A stretch of DNA of 64,000 bases from Sporodiniella umbellata (taxonomy: Eukaryota; Mucoromycota; Mucoromycetes; Mucorales; Rhizopodaceae): assembly GCA_025677835.1 (NCBI GenBank), contig JAIXMR010000049.1:1-64000 (forward strand). The letters run 5' to 3'. The translations under genes were made by a program, and so were the position numbers. The notes under the pieces were generated by a model. That model was not told the DNA's origin. It was given only the letters and a program-made list of their open reading frames with translations, and did not search any database. This document shows, piece after piece, positions 12,915-23,954 of this stretch; position 1 is the first letter of the stretch, and every line of letters starts with the position of its first letter.

Positions 12915-14122
12915 TTGTTATCATCCATTATATTCAGAAAATCAGATTACAATAAACGTAATCCCCTAAAAAAAATAGTTCATGTAGTGGAAAACAGTGA
13001 ATCACCTGTTCGATTCCAGATTTCTTTCTGCCCCAAATATCAGGACCCAGATGGTCGAATCTTTTGCTCTCCCGGCTCTGTTTTTGAAGGCACAGTAAAA
13101 GTGACACTTAGCAAACCTATGCCTGTCTCTAGAATAAAGCTTATATTTAAGGCATCAGGTATATATCTATGCGAATAAAAACAATACAATATTTACTTAG
13201 ACAAACCAAATCTGTAGAAAAAGTCAACTACTATATTATGGGTTGGGAACAACCAAAGGACGATATCTCAAAACTGTTCACAATCCGAACTACACTTTGG
13301 GGATTCCCGAGTGATGTTCAATTATCTCCAGAAAATTGCTTTATACTAGAGCAAGGGGAATACACTTTCCCTTTTCTATGTCAAATGCCTGTTATCAACT
13401 TTCCTCCAAGTTTCGAAAATCACCTCATTGCAACCAACTTCCACCTTTTTGCTGCTCTTGAAAGCCCCCAAACAACAATTTTGTCTAAACCTTTCTCTCT
13501 CGATTTTCAACCAATTGTCGAAGTCAAGTCTTCTCCTGTGACTGAATGTATTCGCCTGAAGCAAAATCTTTGTATCAATGTTGTTGTGCCCTGTACTCAA
13601 TACAGTTTACTTGAACCGATCAAAATACCGATTGAAGTCCAATTTTCTTCACTGACATGTATATCGCAACTCCTTGCATCTGTAAAAAGAGTTTGTCGTT
13701 TGGATTATAAAAGTTTCTCAAACACAGAAACAACTACAATTGCAAGCTATTCGCAGTACAGAATATCAGCATTGTCCCTAAAATTCCCTCTTAAAATAGC
13801 GTCGTCTCCGAAACCCACACTAAGCTATTCTCGATATTTTACTATTGAATACCGGTTGGTAGTTACAGTTAAAGTTAGATACGGCGTCCTTCAGTTCAGG
13901 AAAAAGCTTTTGGATGTGCCGATCACATTGGGTACTTTACCCCTAGATGTTAAGGCACCACGCCAAATTGAAGCGTATTCCCATCTCGTGGAAAATACTA
14001 CAGATGCATTTTGTAAACCCTCATTCTTGAAGCCCCCAGAGCCGTCTGAAGAATATCTACCAGCCTATGATCACGAGTCCATGCCACCTGTCTATTCAAA
14101 CTATACCCTTATACATATATAA
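12915..14122 (+). CDS. Alpha-arrestin (arrestin N and C domains, C-terminal PPxY)
   Basis: Arrestin-fold adaptor of the ART/ARRDC type; in fungi these recruit a Rsp5-like ubiquitin ligase to plasma-membrane cargo. Exon 1 (12915-13158) carries the start of the N domain, with GSVFEGTVKVTLSKPMPVSRIKL. Exon 2 (from 13218) continues EKVNYYIMGWEQ. The next AG after the donor at 13159 (13199-13200) would break the frame, so I place the intron at 13159-13217 (59 nt). The N domain continues through LEQGEYTFPFLCQMP. The arrestin C domain runs from about 13560 to 13960 (RLKQNLCINVVVPC... through TVKVRYGVLQFRKKLLDVPITLG). The tail has LPAY and a true PPxY motif (PPVY), the usual ligase-docking signal. 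About 380 residues. Flanked by gene-poor DNA on both sides. Cargo unknown. Confidence 0.88.
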
Positions 14123-16148
14123 CAGTAGTCAACTAATAAACTAAAGCACAAAAATAAAAAGAGACAAAAGGGAGAACATAAAACTGAAGGACTTGGAATA
14201 TGCTTTTATGTGTTCTTAATTACTTCCCCTTAAAAAAAAAAGAAGTACTTCTTACTAATATTGTAAGCACTCACTAAATGTATCGGATTTTCTTCATTCT
14301 AATTAGGCTGCAAAATTTTTGTAGCACTATACTTTTTCAACCACCTGAGTTGAGTTTGCACAAAATTAAGCATGTTTAAAGGCTTCCCTAGATGAGTGTG
14401 AGTACATAAAATAACTCTCTTTGTTTTTCCTGAAAATTTGTTAATACCTTTTTCGACAGTTAGATATCAAATGTTTGATATTAACTGTTAACACCTAGAA
14501 ATACAAGCTGTATATTTTTTTTCTTAAAGTGCTCTGAGTGGAAAAGGTTGTGATAGTAGATACTGATAGACTGCTTTTTGTTTTAGCAAAAAATAGTGCC
14601 TAATTATAACATAAAAGTCTATACAATTCTGCATATGTTACTTGCATATACCGCAAGCGGAAAGTGCAGATCAAATAGAAAAAACAGACAAATAAATATA
14701 TGCATAAATTGTAATACGATCTTATAAGTGCTCATATATAGATATGCATGCTTTTTTGTTTAAAATGATTTATTCATGTGGCCACCCATAGACGGTCATT
14801 TTTACGCTTTTTAAAACCTATTTGGGTACTAATGCATTGTCTAAGAGCTGATGCTGGGTCATTACTCACATTTCCGCTATAGATCAGGTGAGGGATCAGT
14901 GCGCTTCTAGCAGTAGTTTTGTAAGCTAAAAAAAACACCACTAAATATATGGGTCCAGTACTTTTTTAAAACGCTAGGCATGCCATAAACTATGGCATTA
15001 GTTATTTATATCTCACTAGCCCTTTATATATAGTTGCCTACTCAAATACTTCAAAGTGTACTATTTAGCGGTTATGTCTTGAGTTTTACTGAAAGATGCT
15101 CCCGAGATTGAGCTACAGGAATATTTGATAAAATGAGTCCTCATTTAGGATTGTTTGCTTGAAAACATACAAGAAACAACTGAAAAGATTTAACGTCACT
15201 ATTTTTTTTTTTGGTCAAATAACATGATGCGTTGTTGTATATTATTCTTATATGAATCGGAAAGAACTCTGAGAGAAAAGTGTGTTTTATGCTATATTTT
15301 TACACTTAATATAAAACTTTTTTCTCCTGAAGAATGAAACAAAAGAAACTACTAATCAAAATCATTGTAGTATTTTCAATAATTATATTGTTGTTCATAT
15401 TTGGAACGATCCTGCATCATGTTGATAATTAGCGCTTGCTCTGTGTTAGAGTTGAATTTGACTCGGAACTAACTGAGATCGGAGGCCTCTCAATTGATAA
15501 TTGTGCGGATTCTAAAGTGAGGATCATTGCTTTACCCTAAAGTATTTAGATTTGTCCATTTTTTCTTTGAAAATAACTGTGCCACAGTTCAATGGTAACA
15601 AGCGATACATGCTGCTTTTTAGCTGGCTCAAAATGAGATTTCTCCAAGTTTGAGACAAAATCTGGAGGCGGAATTTTTTTCAGCGATGGCTATAGAAAAG
15701 CCTCATAGAAATGAACAGATATTGGTCTTTCTCTATTAAATCTGTAGTATATAGTTGTTGTAGAAATTTTTTTCAAAAGGTTTGTTTTATGCGTCCGCTC
15801 TTATTCGAATCTGCTTATGTTAATTCTGTTTGTTGCTTCTCATACAATCAGTTAATAAAGTATCTAGATCATTGACTAAGACTATTTTTTTAAAAGTGTC
15901 ATATTTAATAAAACTTAGGCTGCTATTATTATGTTTAGTATAAACAAGAGAAAAAAACAACACAGATCCCTACAATCCTGCTATAGTCTCTTTGCGCGTA
16001 AATCGATTTTTATACCTTTAGTCCCCAAAATTTAACAGTCTTCTATTAAACGCGTTTTTAAATGTCACACATTTTTTTTTTTCAGAAAATGCAAACATTT
16101 TTTTATTTCTCACTTTTTTCTCTTTCACCTTGATTAACGAGCAATAGG
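14123..16148. other. Intergenic region with one interrupted small ORF
   Basis: About 2 kb AT-rich. The only protein-like signal is the small membrane-type ORF at 15334-15540, listed separately. No RNA gene or repeat family seen. Confidence 0.5.
15334..15540 (+). pseudogene. Possible interrupted small ORF (hydrophobic segment, TAG, then continued frame)
   Basis: Reading from ATG 15334: a lysine-rich start (MKQKKLLIK), about 18 strongly hydrophobic residues, then HHVDN and a TAG at 15430-15432. The same frame continues without another stop for 35 more codons (including RVEFDSELTEIGGL and SIDNCADSKVRI) to TAA at 15538-15540. The first part looks like a signal anchor and the second like a soluble segment. 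It could be a decayed secreted protein, a 32-residue membrane microprotein, or chance. No family recognised. Confidence 0.25.
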
Positions 16149-16427
16149 ATGTCTGAAGTAAAAACCTAACTTGTTTACATCCTAAAAAAGATACATGTTT
16201 ACGCGTGCTAACCTACTTACTATTTTTGTTTTTATTCTTATAAAATAAATAAACAAAATAGATTGTCAGTGTAGATCAAAAACGAGAAACTGTAACTATA
16301 GAAATGAACCAACATAGTATTGAAAACTTACTTTTTTTTCTTTCTAGTCTCCTCAAACCGATTCTGTAAGATACTTTTAATTTAAATACATTACAATTAA
16401 CCATATAATTTACGTTATAAAATACAA

Positions 16428-16472
<45 letters not shown>

Positions 16473-19400
16473 CACTTGTATATATCTATTCTCAACACTT
16501 AGAAAGCCTTCAGTGAGCCCTCACTTGTAAGCCGAATAAAACGCATAAATCGCTAAACTTACATCTTTGTAGTACGATGCTCGTGTCAAACGATATAGAT
16601 ATTTGTTGGGACAAACAGAGTTGTTTGCTCACTTTTTGAAACTAAAAGATGTTCAAGACGATGCTATGAAGACAGTTTTGGCAGAGAAGGAACTGGCTAT
16701 AGAAAATAAAGAGGATGGGTAATAGATTGTAGAGTTAGTTCAGCTAAAAACAAAAAAACAAAAAAAAATAGGTCTAGACGAAGAAGAAAGACAGAAAAAG
16801 AGGAAGACGAAGAAATATTGCATAACGAAGAAGAGGAGTCAGAAGATTTGACGGTTTTCACCGAATCGCCTAAGTGTAAAATAAACCAAACTGCTACAAA
16901 GGATCGCTTTTAAGTGTTATGTTTTGTAGACGTCACAGGAGGAACTTTGAGGGAATATCAGATACAGGGATTGAATTGGATGATTTCCTTATTTGAGAAT
17001 GGTATCAACGGCATCTTAGCTGATGAAATGGTAAGGAAAAGAACCCAACTTCCATACCAAATTAAATATATAAATGAATATCATTAGGGTCTAGGTAAAA
17101 CGCTACAAACAATTTCCTTCTTGGGATACTTGAAACATTTGCGCAATGTGAGTGGACCTCATTTGGTAGTAGTTCCGAAATCTACTTTACACAACTGGCT
17201 CACGGAATTTAATCGATGGGTACCCGATTTTGATGCTTTTATTTATCACGGAGATAAAGAAAAGAGAGTAAGAGTGTATAGCTGTCGTCAGGCTTTGTTA
17301 TTTACCTTTTTTTTTTTAGGCTCAATTGACTAAAGAGCGTATTGCACCACAAAACTTTGAAGTTTGTATCACCTCTTACGAAATGTGCTTATCAGAAAAA
17401 TCGCAATTAAAAAAAATCAAATGGGAATACATTGTCATCGACGAAGCTCACCGTATTAAAAACGAAAATTCTATGCTTTCTCAAATTGTTCGCATCTTTG
17501 AATCTAGAAACAGACTTTTAATCACTGGTACACCATTGCAAAACAACTTACACGAGCTCTGGGCACTTTTAAATTTTTTGCTCCCGGATGTGTTTAGTTC
17601 CTCTTCAGCTTTTGACGAATGGTTTGAGAAGCAAAGTGGAGATCAAAGTAAGGTGGTTGAACAGCTACACAAAGTCCTCCGACCTTTCTTGTTGCGTCGT
17701 ATTAAATCAGACGTGGAGAAATCTTTACTACCTAAGAAAGAGCTGAATGTATATGTGGGAATGTCCGCCATGCAGAGGCAATGGTACCAAAAGATTTTAG
17801 AAAAGGATATTGACGCTATCAACGGTGTGGGTGTCAACAAAAGAGAAGGAAAAACACGCCTGTTGAATATTGTAATGCAGTTGCGAAAATGCTGTAACCA
17901 TCCTTATCTCTTCGATGGAGCTGAACCTGGGCCCCCTTTTACTACTGATCAGCATTTAGTAGACAATTCAGGGAAAATGGTTGTTTTGGACAAATTGCTC
18001 AAGAAATGCAAAGCCCAGGGCTCTCGCGTGTTGATCTTCAGTCAAATGAGTCGTGTACTGGACATTTTGGAAGATTATTGCTGGTGGAAGGAGTACGACT
18101 ATTGCCGTATCGATGGTCAAACCAATCAGGAAGAACGTGTTGATGCAATTGACGAGTACAACAAACCTGGAAGCAATAAGTTTATTTTCTTATTGACTAC
18201 TCGTGCTGGTGGTCTGGGTATCAATCTAACTACTGCCGATGTGGTAGTTATGTATGATAGTGACTGGAATCCTCAAGTCGATTTGCAGGCAATGGACCGT
18301 GCCCATCGCATTGGGCAAACAAAACAGGTTTACGTTTTCCGATTTATCACTGAAAATGCAATTGAGGAAAAAGTACTCGAAAGAGCCGCTCAAAAGCTAC
18401 GATTAGATCAACTTGTCATACAGCAAGGTCGCGTTTCTGCTAACTCAAAGTCTAAAGCAGCTTCAAAAGATGAACTGCTCACTATGATTCAGCACGGTGC
18501 AGACAGTATCTTCAAAGATACAGCTGATGTAGCTACAGGATTTGATGACGATATTGACGAAATTCTCCGTCATGGAGAGGAGAAAACAGCAGAACTAAAT
18601 AGCAAATACTCTAATTTACAAATTGATGATCTCAAGAACTTCTCGTCGGAAAGCGCCTATAAGTGGGATGGCGAAGACTGGAGCCATAAACGAAAGGCAG
18701 AGAGTGTTGGCCTTAGTTGGCTAGGTCCCGCTAAGCGTGAGCGTAAAGCTAACTATGCAGTAGACGATTATTATAAAGAGGCGTTACGTACTGGATCGCG
18801 TACTCCATCTACTAAAGCACCTCGTCCCAAAAAATACAACACAGAAGATTTCCAGTTTTTCCCTAAAAAACTCAACGAACTCAATGAACAAGATACGCTT
18901 TATCTTCGAAAAAGTCTTGGCTACAAAATTCCGCCAATTGCTGCTGAAGAAGGAGCTACGGCTAAAGAAATCAGTCGTTTAGAAAAGGAAAGGGATGCTG
19001 AGCAAAAGCGTATTGATGCCGCCGAGGCTCTGACTGCGGAAGAGGAAGAGGAACGCAAAGAACTGTATGCTAAGGGATTCTTTGACTGGAGCAAGAAAGA
19101 CTTTGCTACATTTATTAACGCTTGTGCCAAATATGGACGAGATAATTATGAGTTTATTATATCTGACTTGGAGACAAAAACTTTGGAGGAAACTAAAGCA
19201 TATGCTAAAGTTTTCTGGCAACGCTACAAAGAAATTGCAGACTACGAAAAGCACATTTCAAAAATAGAAAAGGGAGAAAGCGAATTGGAAAAACAAGCCG
19301 ATATTCAAGGCCAATTAGCTGATAAGGTTAAAAAACACCGCGTTCCTGTTCAGCAGCTTAAGATTCAATATACACAACCAACTAAGGGCAAAAACTACAC

Positions 19401-19742
19401 AGAGGAAGAAGATAGATTTTTGATTGTTATGCTTGAAAAATACGGCTATGGAACTGAGAGTGTCTATGACAATATTCGACATGAAATTAAACAATCCCCA
19501 CTCTTTAGATTTGACTGGTTCTTAAAGAGCAGAACTTCACAAGAAATTGCTAGACGTTGCAACACACTAATTAGTTTAATTCAGAAGGAGAATGCCGAGG
19601 CTCAAGAAGCAGAGGAGAAAAAGGTATTTTTTTACAGTCCAGAAAGGTTGATTGCTAATTTCTTTTTTAGCCTCAAGCTAAAGGTAGAGGTGGCAACAAT
19701 AAAGGAAAGCCCACAGAGACCACCAAATCGAAACGCCGCTAG
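16149..19742 (+). CDS. ISWI-family chromatin remodelling ATPase
   Basis: SNF2-family ATPase of the ISWI type, which slides and spaces nucleosomes. From 16573 the frame reads [21 protein letters not shown], the conserved ISWI N-terminal block, then an acidic/basic linker, [18 protein letters not shown] and ILADEM|GLGKT (Walker A across an intron at about 17033-17088). Motif II is DEAHRIKN (about 17437); [13 protein letters not shown] and [14 protein letters not shown] belong to the helicase C lobe. The C terminus has HAND, SANT ([20 protein letters not shown] block) and SLIDE ([20 protein letters not shown]), ending in a basic tail after intron 19624-19670. The 5' end is tentative: I propose ATG 16149 (MSE), an 18-nt microexon at 16348-16365, then 16573 onward, all in phase 0. 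About 1,020 residues. La starts 61 bp downstream. Confidence 0.9.
16429..16472. repeat. Compound (CA)n(TA)n microsatellite
   Basis: About nine CA units (16429-16446) run directly into about thirteen TA units (16447-16472). It falls inside the proposed second intron of the ISWI gene. Confidence 0.95.
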
Positions 19743-19803
19743 AACAAGACTCTTATCCTGAGTATCAAAATAAAATAAAAAGTTTTTTCAATCTATTGTC
19801 ACC

Positions 19804-21050
19804 ATGTCAAAAGCCGAAGAAGTTAAAGTGCAATTAAACGAAATTTTCAGTTCAGAAAACTTAAAAAAAGACAACTTCTTTAGAGAACTTGTTGAAAAAG
19901 ATGCTGAAGGCTGTACGTGTTTGAAAAAAAAAAAAAAAAATAGGCCTCCAGCACCCTAATTTGATGTTGTTCGTTAGGGGTTCCCATAAAAAAAATGAGC
20001 ATGATCAAGCGATTCAAACAAGTTCTTGAGGGCGATCTTTCACTATTCGAGCAAGCGGTTGCACTTAGTCCCTCCGATTTCGAAATGAACGAGCCTAAAA
20101 CTCACGTACGTTGCATCAAGGCACCTGTTGAAGAGGTAGTTGAAGAAAAGAAGACATTTAAAGAAAAGAGAGAAGACGAAAGATCAGCAGCCAATCAAGC
20201 CAAAGTCTTGACTCATATTGAAAATTTAACTCAAAGATCTATTTATGCTGTAAATATAAGAAAAGCACATCCTTTGCTTTTATGTATTGTTTACTAAAAG
20301 GCTTTATAGAAAGGGTTTTCAGTTGAAACGCCACCTACTGAACAAGAAATAAAAGACTTTTACGGGAAGTTTGGTCGAGTACTGTCGCTTCGACTCCGTC
20401 GTGAAGGCGATCGAAAATACGAAGGTACCTTCAAAGGTAGTGTTTTTGTAGAGTTTGAAACGCAAGAAGTGGCCGAAAAGGTAGTTACAGAAGCGAAGGA
20501 ATATGAGGGCGCAGAACTTTTGACAATGCTGAAAGGCGAATATATCGAAATGAAAAAAAAAGAAAAGTACAATGACCAAGAATACGTATTTGAGGGTAGC
20601 ACTAAACGTCATCGCTACTTGCTTGAATATACAAATGCCAAAGATCTATCCTTTTCAGATATTAAGACTGTAGTCAAGACCTTTACTCCAGTTGGCAGCG
20701 TTGAAAGCCTGAAAGACAAGCCTAATTCAGGAGTATTGGAGATTTTTGACATGTCTCCAGAAGAATTTTTAAACAAGCTAGGCGAGCAGAAGTCAGATAA
20801 CCTCACATTCATGCTATGTAGTTCTGAAGCGCGAAGACACTTCAAGGAATGTCAAGAAAAGAAGTCATTCTTCAAAAATGGCAGAGGTGGTAGAGGCGGT
20901 AGAGGCGGCAGAGGTGGTAGAGGTGGTAGAGGCGGATCCCGTGGTGATTTTAAAGGCCAAAAGAGATCACACGACGATACCGAAAAACCAAAAGAGGTAG
21001 AAAATGTCAAACGCCGTGGCATAGTCGAAGTCAAAACTAGTCAAAAATAA
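19804..21050 (+). CDS. La-related RNA chaperone (La motif, RRM, RGG box)
   Basis: Genuine La protein (LHP1/SSB type), which binds 3'-UUU ends of nascent RNA polymerase III transcripts. Exon 1 starts MSKAEEVKVQLNEIFSSENL; intron 19913-19977 (containing A17) is placed so that EGW|VPIKKMSMIKRFKQV, the La-motif core, is restored. A second intron (about 20250-20307) separates LTQRSIYA from KGFSVETPTEQEI, where RRM1 begins (LRREGDRKYEGTFKGSVFVEF). A second divergent RRM follows (RYLLEYTNAKDLSFSDIK ... GVLEIFDMSPEEF). The C terminus has an RGG box of repeated GGR units (about 20880-20940) and a basic tail with KRRG, plausibly a nuclear signal. Roughly 375 residues. Its start is 61 bp after the ISWI stop, so promoter space is very small. 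Confidence 0.93.
20880..20938 (+). repeat. Tandem GGR-encoding repeat (RGG box of La)
   Basis: Six or so 9-bp units of the form GGTAGAGGC encode consecutive Gly-Gly-Arg triplets in the La C terminus. Synonymous differences between units are few, suggesting slippage. Confidence 0.85.
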
Positions 21051-21427
21051 GCATTAGAATTAGAATTACATCCATACAATCAATAAAAAAAAAAAGACTA
21101 AAGGTCTTTTAATGTAACATTTCTTTTGTTATAGCAACTATCATATTAGAACCTTTCAGAGAAAGCTTTACTCTTGAACCATTAGGTATAGCATTTTGAG
21201 AAAGGTCTTTTTTAGTACGTTTTATTTCTTGTTGCGAACGTTCCCGCTGTGCGCTTTTGCTGAGTGTCCCCGTAGACGTATAAAATTAAACTATGGTTTT
21301 TAAAAGTACGTTCAACAACAATGCCTATAAAAGAGCGGCAATTTACAAACAAAAATTAGAACTCCTAATTGTCTATTTTCCATCAGAAAAAAATATTTTT
21401 TTCAGATCTTGTAGATCAAATTACATT
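21051..21427. promoter_or_regulatory. La 3' region and upstream region of the SMAP-domain gene
   Basis: An AATAAA-like signal followed by an A-run lies near 21080-21095, suitable for La 3' end formation. A TATA-like GTATAAAATT sits near 21277-21287, about 145 bp before the chosen start of the next gene. An in-frame ATG at 21292-21295 could extend that protein by 45 residues that look unlike the lysine-rich body; I left it out. Confidence 0.4.
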
Positions 21428-22043
21428 ATGGACAAAAGCGACAAGAAGGGCAAGTTAGAAAAGAGCAAGAAGAAAGAAGAGAAAGAGAAAAAAGATAAGA
21501 AAGAGAAAAAGGACAAGAAAGAGAAAAAGGACAAGAAAGAGAAAAAGGACAAGAAAGAGAAAAAGGATAAAAAAGAGAAAAAGGACAAGAAAGAGAAAAA
21601 AGATAAGAAAGAGAAAAAGGAGAAGCTTAAGAGGGAGAGAGAAGACAGTAGTGTTGACACTCCTGTGCCGGAAAGCAAAAAGAGTAAGACATCAGAAGAA
21701 AAAAAGAGTAATGCTCAAAATGAAGAGGTAAGAGTTATACGCTTATTGAAAACTTATTTTAAGCTCGGGTTTTCAGAGTTCTGGTGGCTGGAACAATTGG
21801 AATAAGGCTTCTTTTGATGGTGACGACGAGAAAAAAAACAAATTTTTAAAGCTGATGGGTGCCAAGAAACACACTGGGCCCACTGAGCAGAAGAAGGGTG
21901 GTTTGTTTGGTAGTCTAAAAAGCTCTATAGATATCGATGAAAGCCGTCGAATTAGTAACGACTTGGAAAAACAATTTGACCATGGCTTACAATTTAGAAA
22001 ACAAATGCAAAAAGGCAGACGTGGGGGTTTAGGATTTAATTAA
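21428..22043 (+). CDS. Lysine-rich small acidic protein (SMAP)-domain protein
   Basis: Function unknown; the C-terminal region matches the SMAP family as I know it (block around GWNNWNKASFDGDDEKKNKF followed by LKLMGAKK). Exon 1 (21428 to about 21726) starts MDKSDKKGKLEKSKKK and is dominated by a KKDKKEK repeat, then SSVDTPVPESKKSK. An intron of about 50 nt (GTAAGA..TTCAG, ending near 21776) joins it to exon 2 in phase 0; reading through the intron instead gives a stop soon after. Exon 2 ends with GLQFRKQMQKGRRGGLGFN at TAA 22041-22043. About 185 residues, probably nuclear by composition. Convergent with ATP4, whose stop lies 56 bp away. Confidence 0.8.
21480..21622 (+). repeat. 18-bp tandem repeat encoding KEKKDK units
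   Basis: About seven to eight near-identical 18-bp units (type AAGAAAGAGAAAAAGGAC) code for a run of Lys/Glu/Asp. Units differ mainly by GAC/GAT and AAG/AAA, as expected from recent slippage. Confidence 0.9.
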
Positions 22044-22099
22044 CAAATACCCAAAAAAGAGCATTTCATTGTACACAGTTTAATAAAAAGATGGGAAGC
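22044..22099. terminator. 56-bp convergent 3' ends with a plus-strand poly(A) signal
   Basis: An AATAAA at 22082-22087, 39 nt after the SMAP stop, can serve the plus-strand gene. No minus-strand equivalent lies in the gap, so the ATP4 3' UTR probably enters the SMAP gene. Confidence 0.5.
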
Positions 22100-23128
22100 T
22101 TAAGCTCTCTTAGCGATGCCTATATTAGTGATAAAAGTCAATATACATGCCCAGTTTTTGTTTTTCTTTGAATTTTACTTTCAACTTGGAAAATAGCTTG
22201 ATCTAAGATTTCTTGTTGGATTTTGGGGTCTTGTAAATCCTTGTTGATCTTTTCAATCAAGTGGGCAGCCAAAGCTTTTTGCTCGCGTTCGCGAAGACTG
22301 GCTTCATGACGGACCCAAGAGTCCAAAGTAAGCTTAGCTTCGGCAGCAACAGCAACAGTTTGCTTCAATTCGAAAGCTTGGGCTTCTAATTGAGCGGTTT
22401 CGCGAGAGAGTTCGAAAAGAGCTTTGGTAACATCAACTAAATCCTTCATCTGTCCAGCTTCATCAATACGCTCTTGAACAGCGGCCTTGTGATCTTCACG
22501 GGCTTTAACCATAACATTTTTGATACGCTGATATGTAATAGCAATAATGTTAGTTCTACAAAAGTTAAAAAAAAAAAAAACCTACAGCAATGTGCTCATC
22601 AGCCATGTTAGAGAAGGGCTCTCTAAGGTACTTCAAAAGGATACCAAGAAGACCAGCACTTGAAACCAAGACTAAAGTCTCTTCGTTTACAATGTAGATT
22701 TCTTTAGAAATCAAAAAGGCAGACAAACCAGTAAAACCGGTAAGGTAAGCAGCTTTAGCAGCAACAGAGTTTCCAGGAAGGGTATCCAAAATGCTGTTAG
22801 GTTTCTGCTTAGACTCATCTATTGTCAAAAGTTTTAATTTTTTTTTTAGAAAAAAGTCCCTCATCGTTCTGACCTTGAGTTGAAGAAGTGAATCCACGGA
22901 CACTATGTTTTTTTTTAAAAAAAAAAGGGTTACAACCTTCAACATTATTTCTTTTGAATATCTTTTTTTTTGTTAATTACACAGAAGTACGGGCAGTTTG
23001 ACGGGCAGCCATCAAGGCAGGACGAACAGTAGCAACTAGGGTTTTCAATAAAAAATTAAGTACAGTGAATGTGACACATGGATTTGATAGTTACCTGAAG
23101 CACCTTTTGTTAATATTCTGAAAGACAT
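22100..23128 (-). CDS. ATP4: Mitochondrial ATP synthase subunit b (subunit 4)
   Basis: Peripheral-stalk subunit of mitochondrial F1Fo-ATP synthase. From ATG 23128: MSFRILTKGAS, intron, then a basic presequence (VATVRPALMAARQTARTSV), intron, RGFTSSTQ, intron, then the mature body ESKQKPNSILDTLPGNSV with two membrane stretches (AYLTGFTGLSAFLISKEI and LVLVSSAGLLGILLKYL), EPFSNMADEHIA, intron, and the long hydrophilic helix (about 22512-22160). Each intron was placed to keep phase, and one contains T9A10. The last exon is uncertain: reading through gives a stop at 22138, but a 59-nt intron would end the protein in IAKRA with stop 22100-22102, which I prefer. About 240 residues, as expected. Divergent from the MFS gene. 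Confidence 0.88.
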
Positions 23129-23954
23129 TGTAAATCCTGGAAAAAGAAAAAATGAATAAAAATTGACTTCTCAATCAACGGTTGTGAACCCACCAGCTTT
23201 TAGTAAAGAAAAAGGCTTGTTGTCAGGCGCGCCCCATACAGAAACAACCATAAATTTAATTTTCTCAATCGACGTCACACTTTTTTGGGACACCACTTTA
23301 AGTCTTCAGGAAAGAGACTAAACTCAGCCTTTCTTAGTTTGGCAGTAGCAGTCAAACAAGGTAAGAAGCGATAGTGCCTTTAATTGAAGTAGCCTTTGAA
23401 TTTCGAAGGCGAGTTTTTTTTTGTATTACTCTAAACGATCTGTATTTTTTTTCATCTGCTTTGATAGTGGCCTAGCTAGCTGAAGTACGTTTCAGGACCA
23501 TCTGGTCAAGTATTCCGTCACTGCAGTAAGAAACGTTACAAAGTGTACTCTTCACAAACGCCATAGAAACAAGAATCTGTTTCTAGCCTCCATATTTGAA
23601 CGTGAAAAATTTTAGCTAGTTGATACACAGCTATTTTTTTCCAGAGCATCAAGAATCCATACTATCTGTTTTAGAAGTTTCATTTTTGAAGTGACTCTAC
23701 TCTCCATATATTACTACAACAGGTTGTATACAAAGATAAAAACCTTTGGTTTGTCTTGCTTTTTTTTTTTGTTCGCAAGACACTTTGGAAGCTTTGCTTT
23801 GTTTGCTTGCTCTTCAAAATATTTTTTTTTTCGCCTGGCATAATGCTCATTTAGGTAAGCTGTCCAAAAAGGGAAACTCGTTTTCTGCTAAGTGACTAAT
23901 TTAAAGTAGAAACATAATGATGTTTCTTTTTCCTTATTTTAGTTTCAGAAAAAA
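23129..23954. promoter_or_regulatory. Divergent upstream region of ATP4 and the MFS gene
   Basis: About 0.8 kb with several T-rich tracts (for example 23760-23770 and 23820-23831). No ORF or RNA gene recognised; presumed to hold both promoters. Confidence 0.45.

Noticed and set aside
21421..21678. Minus-strand Ser/Phe/Leu repeat ORF
   Set aside because: Antisense translation of the SMAP-gene lysine repeat.
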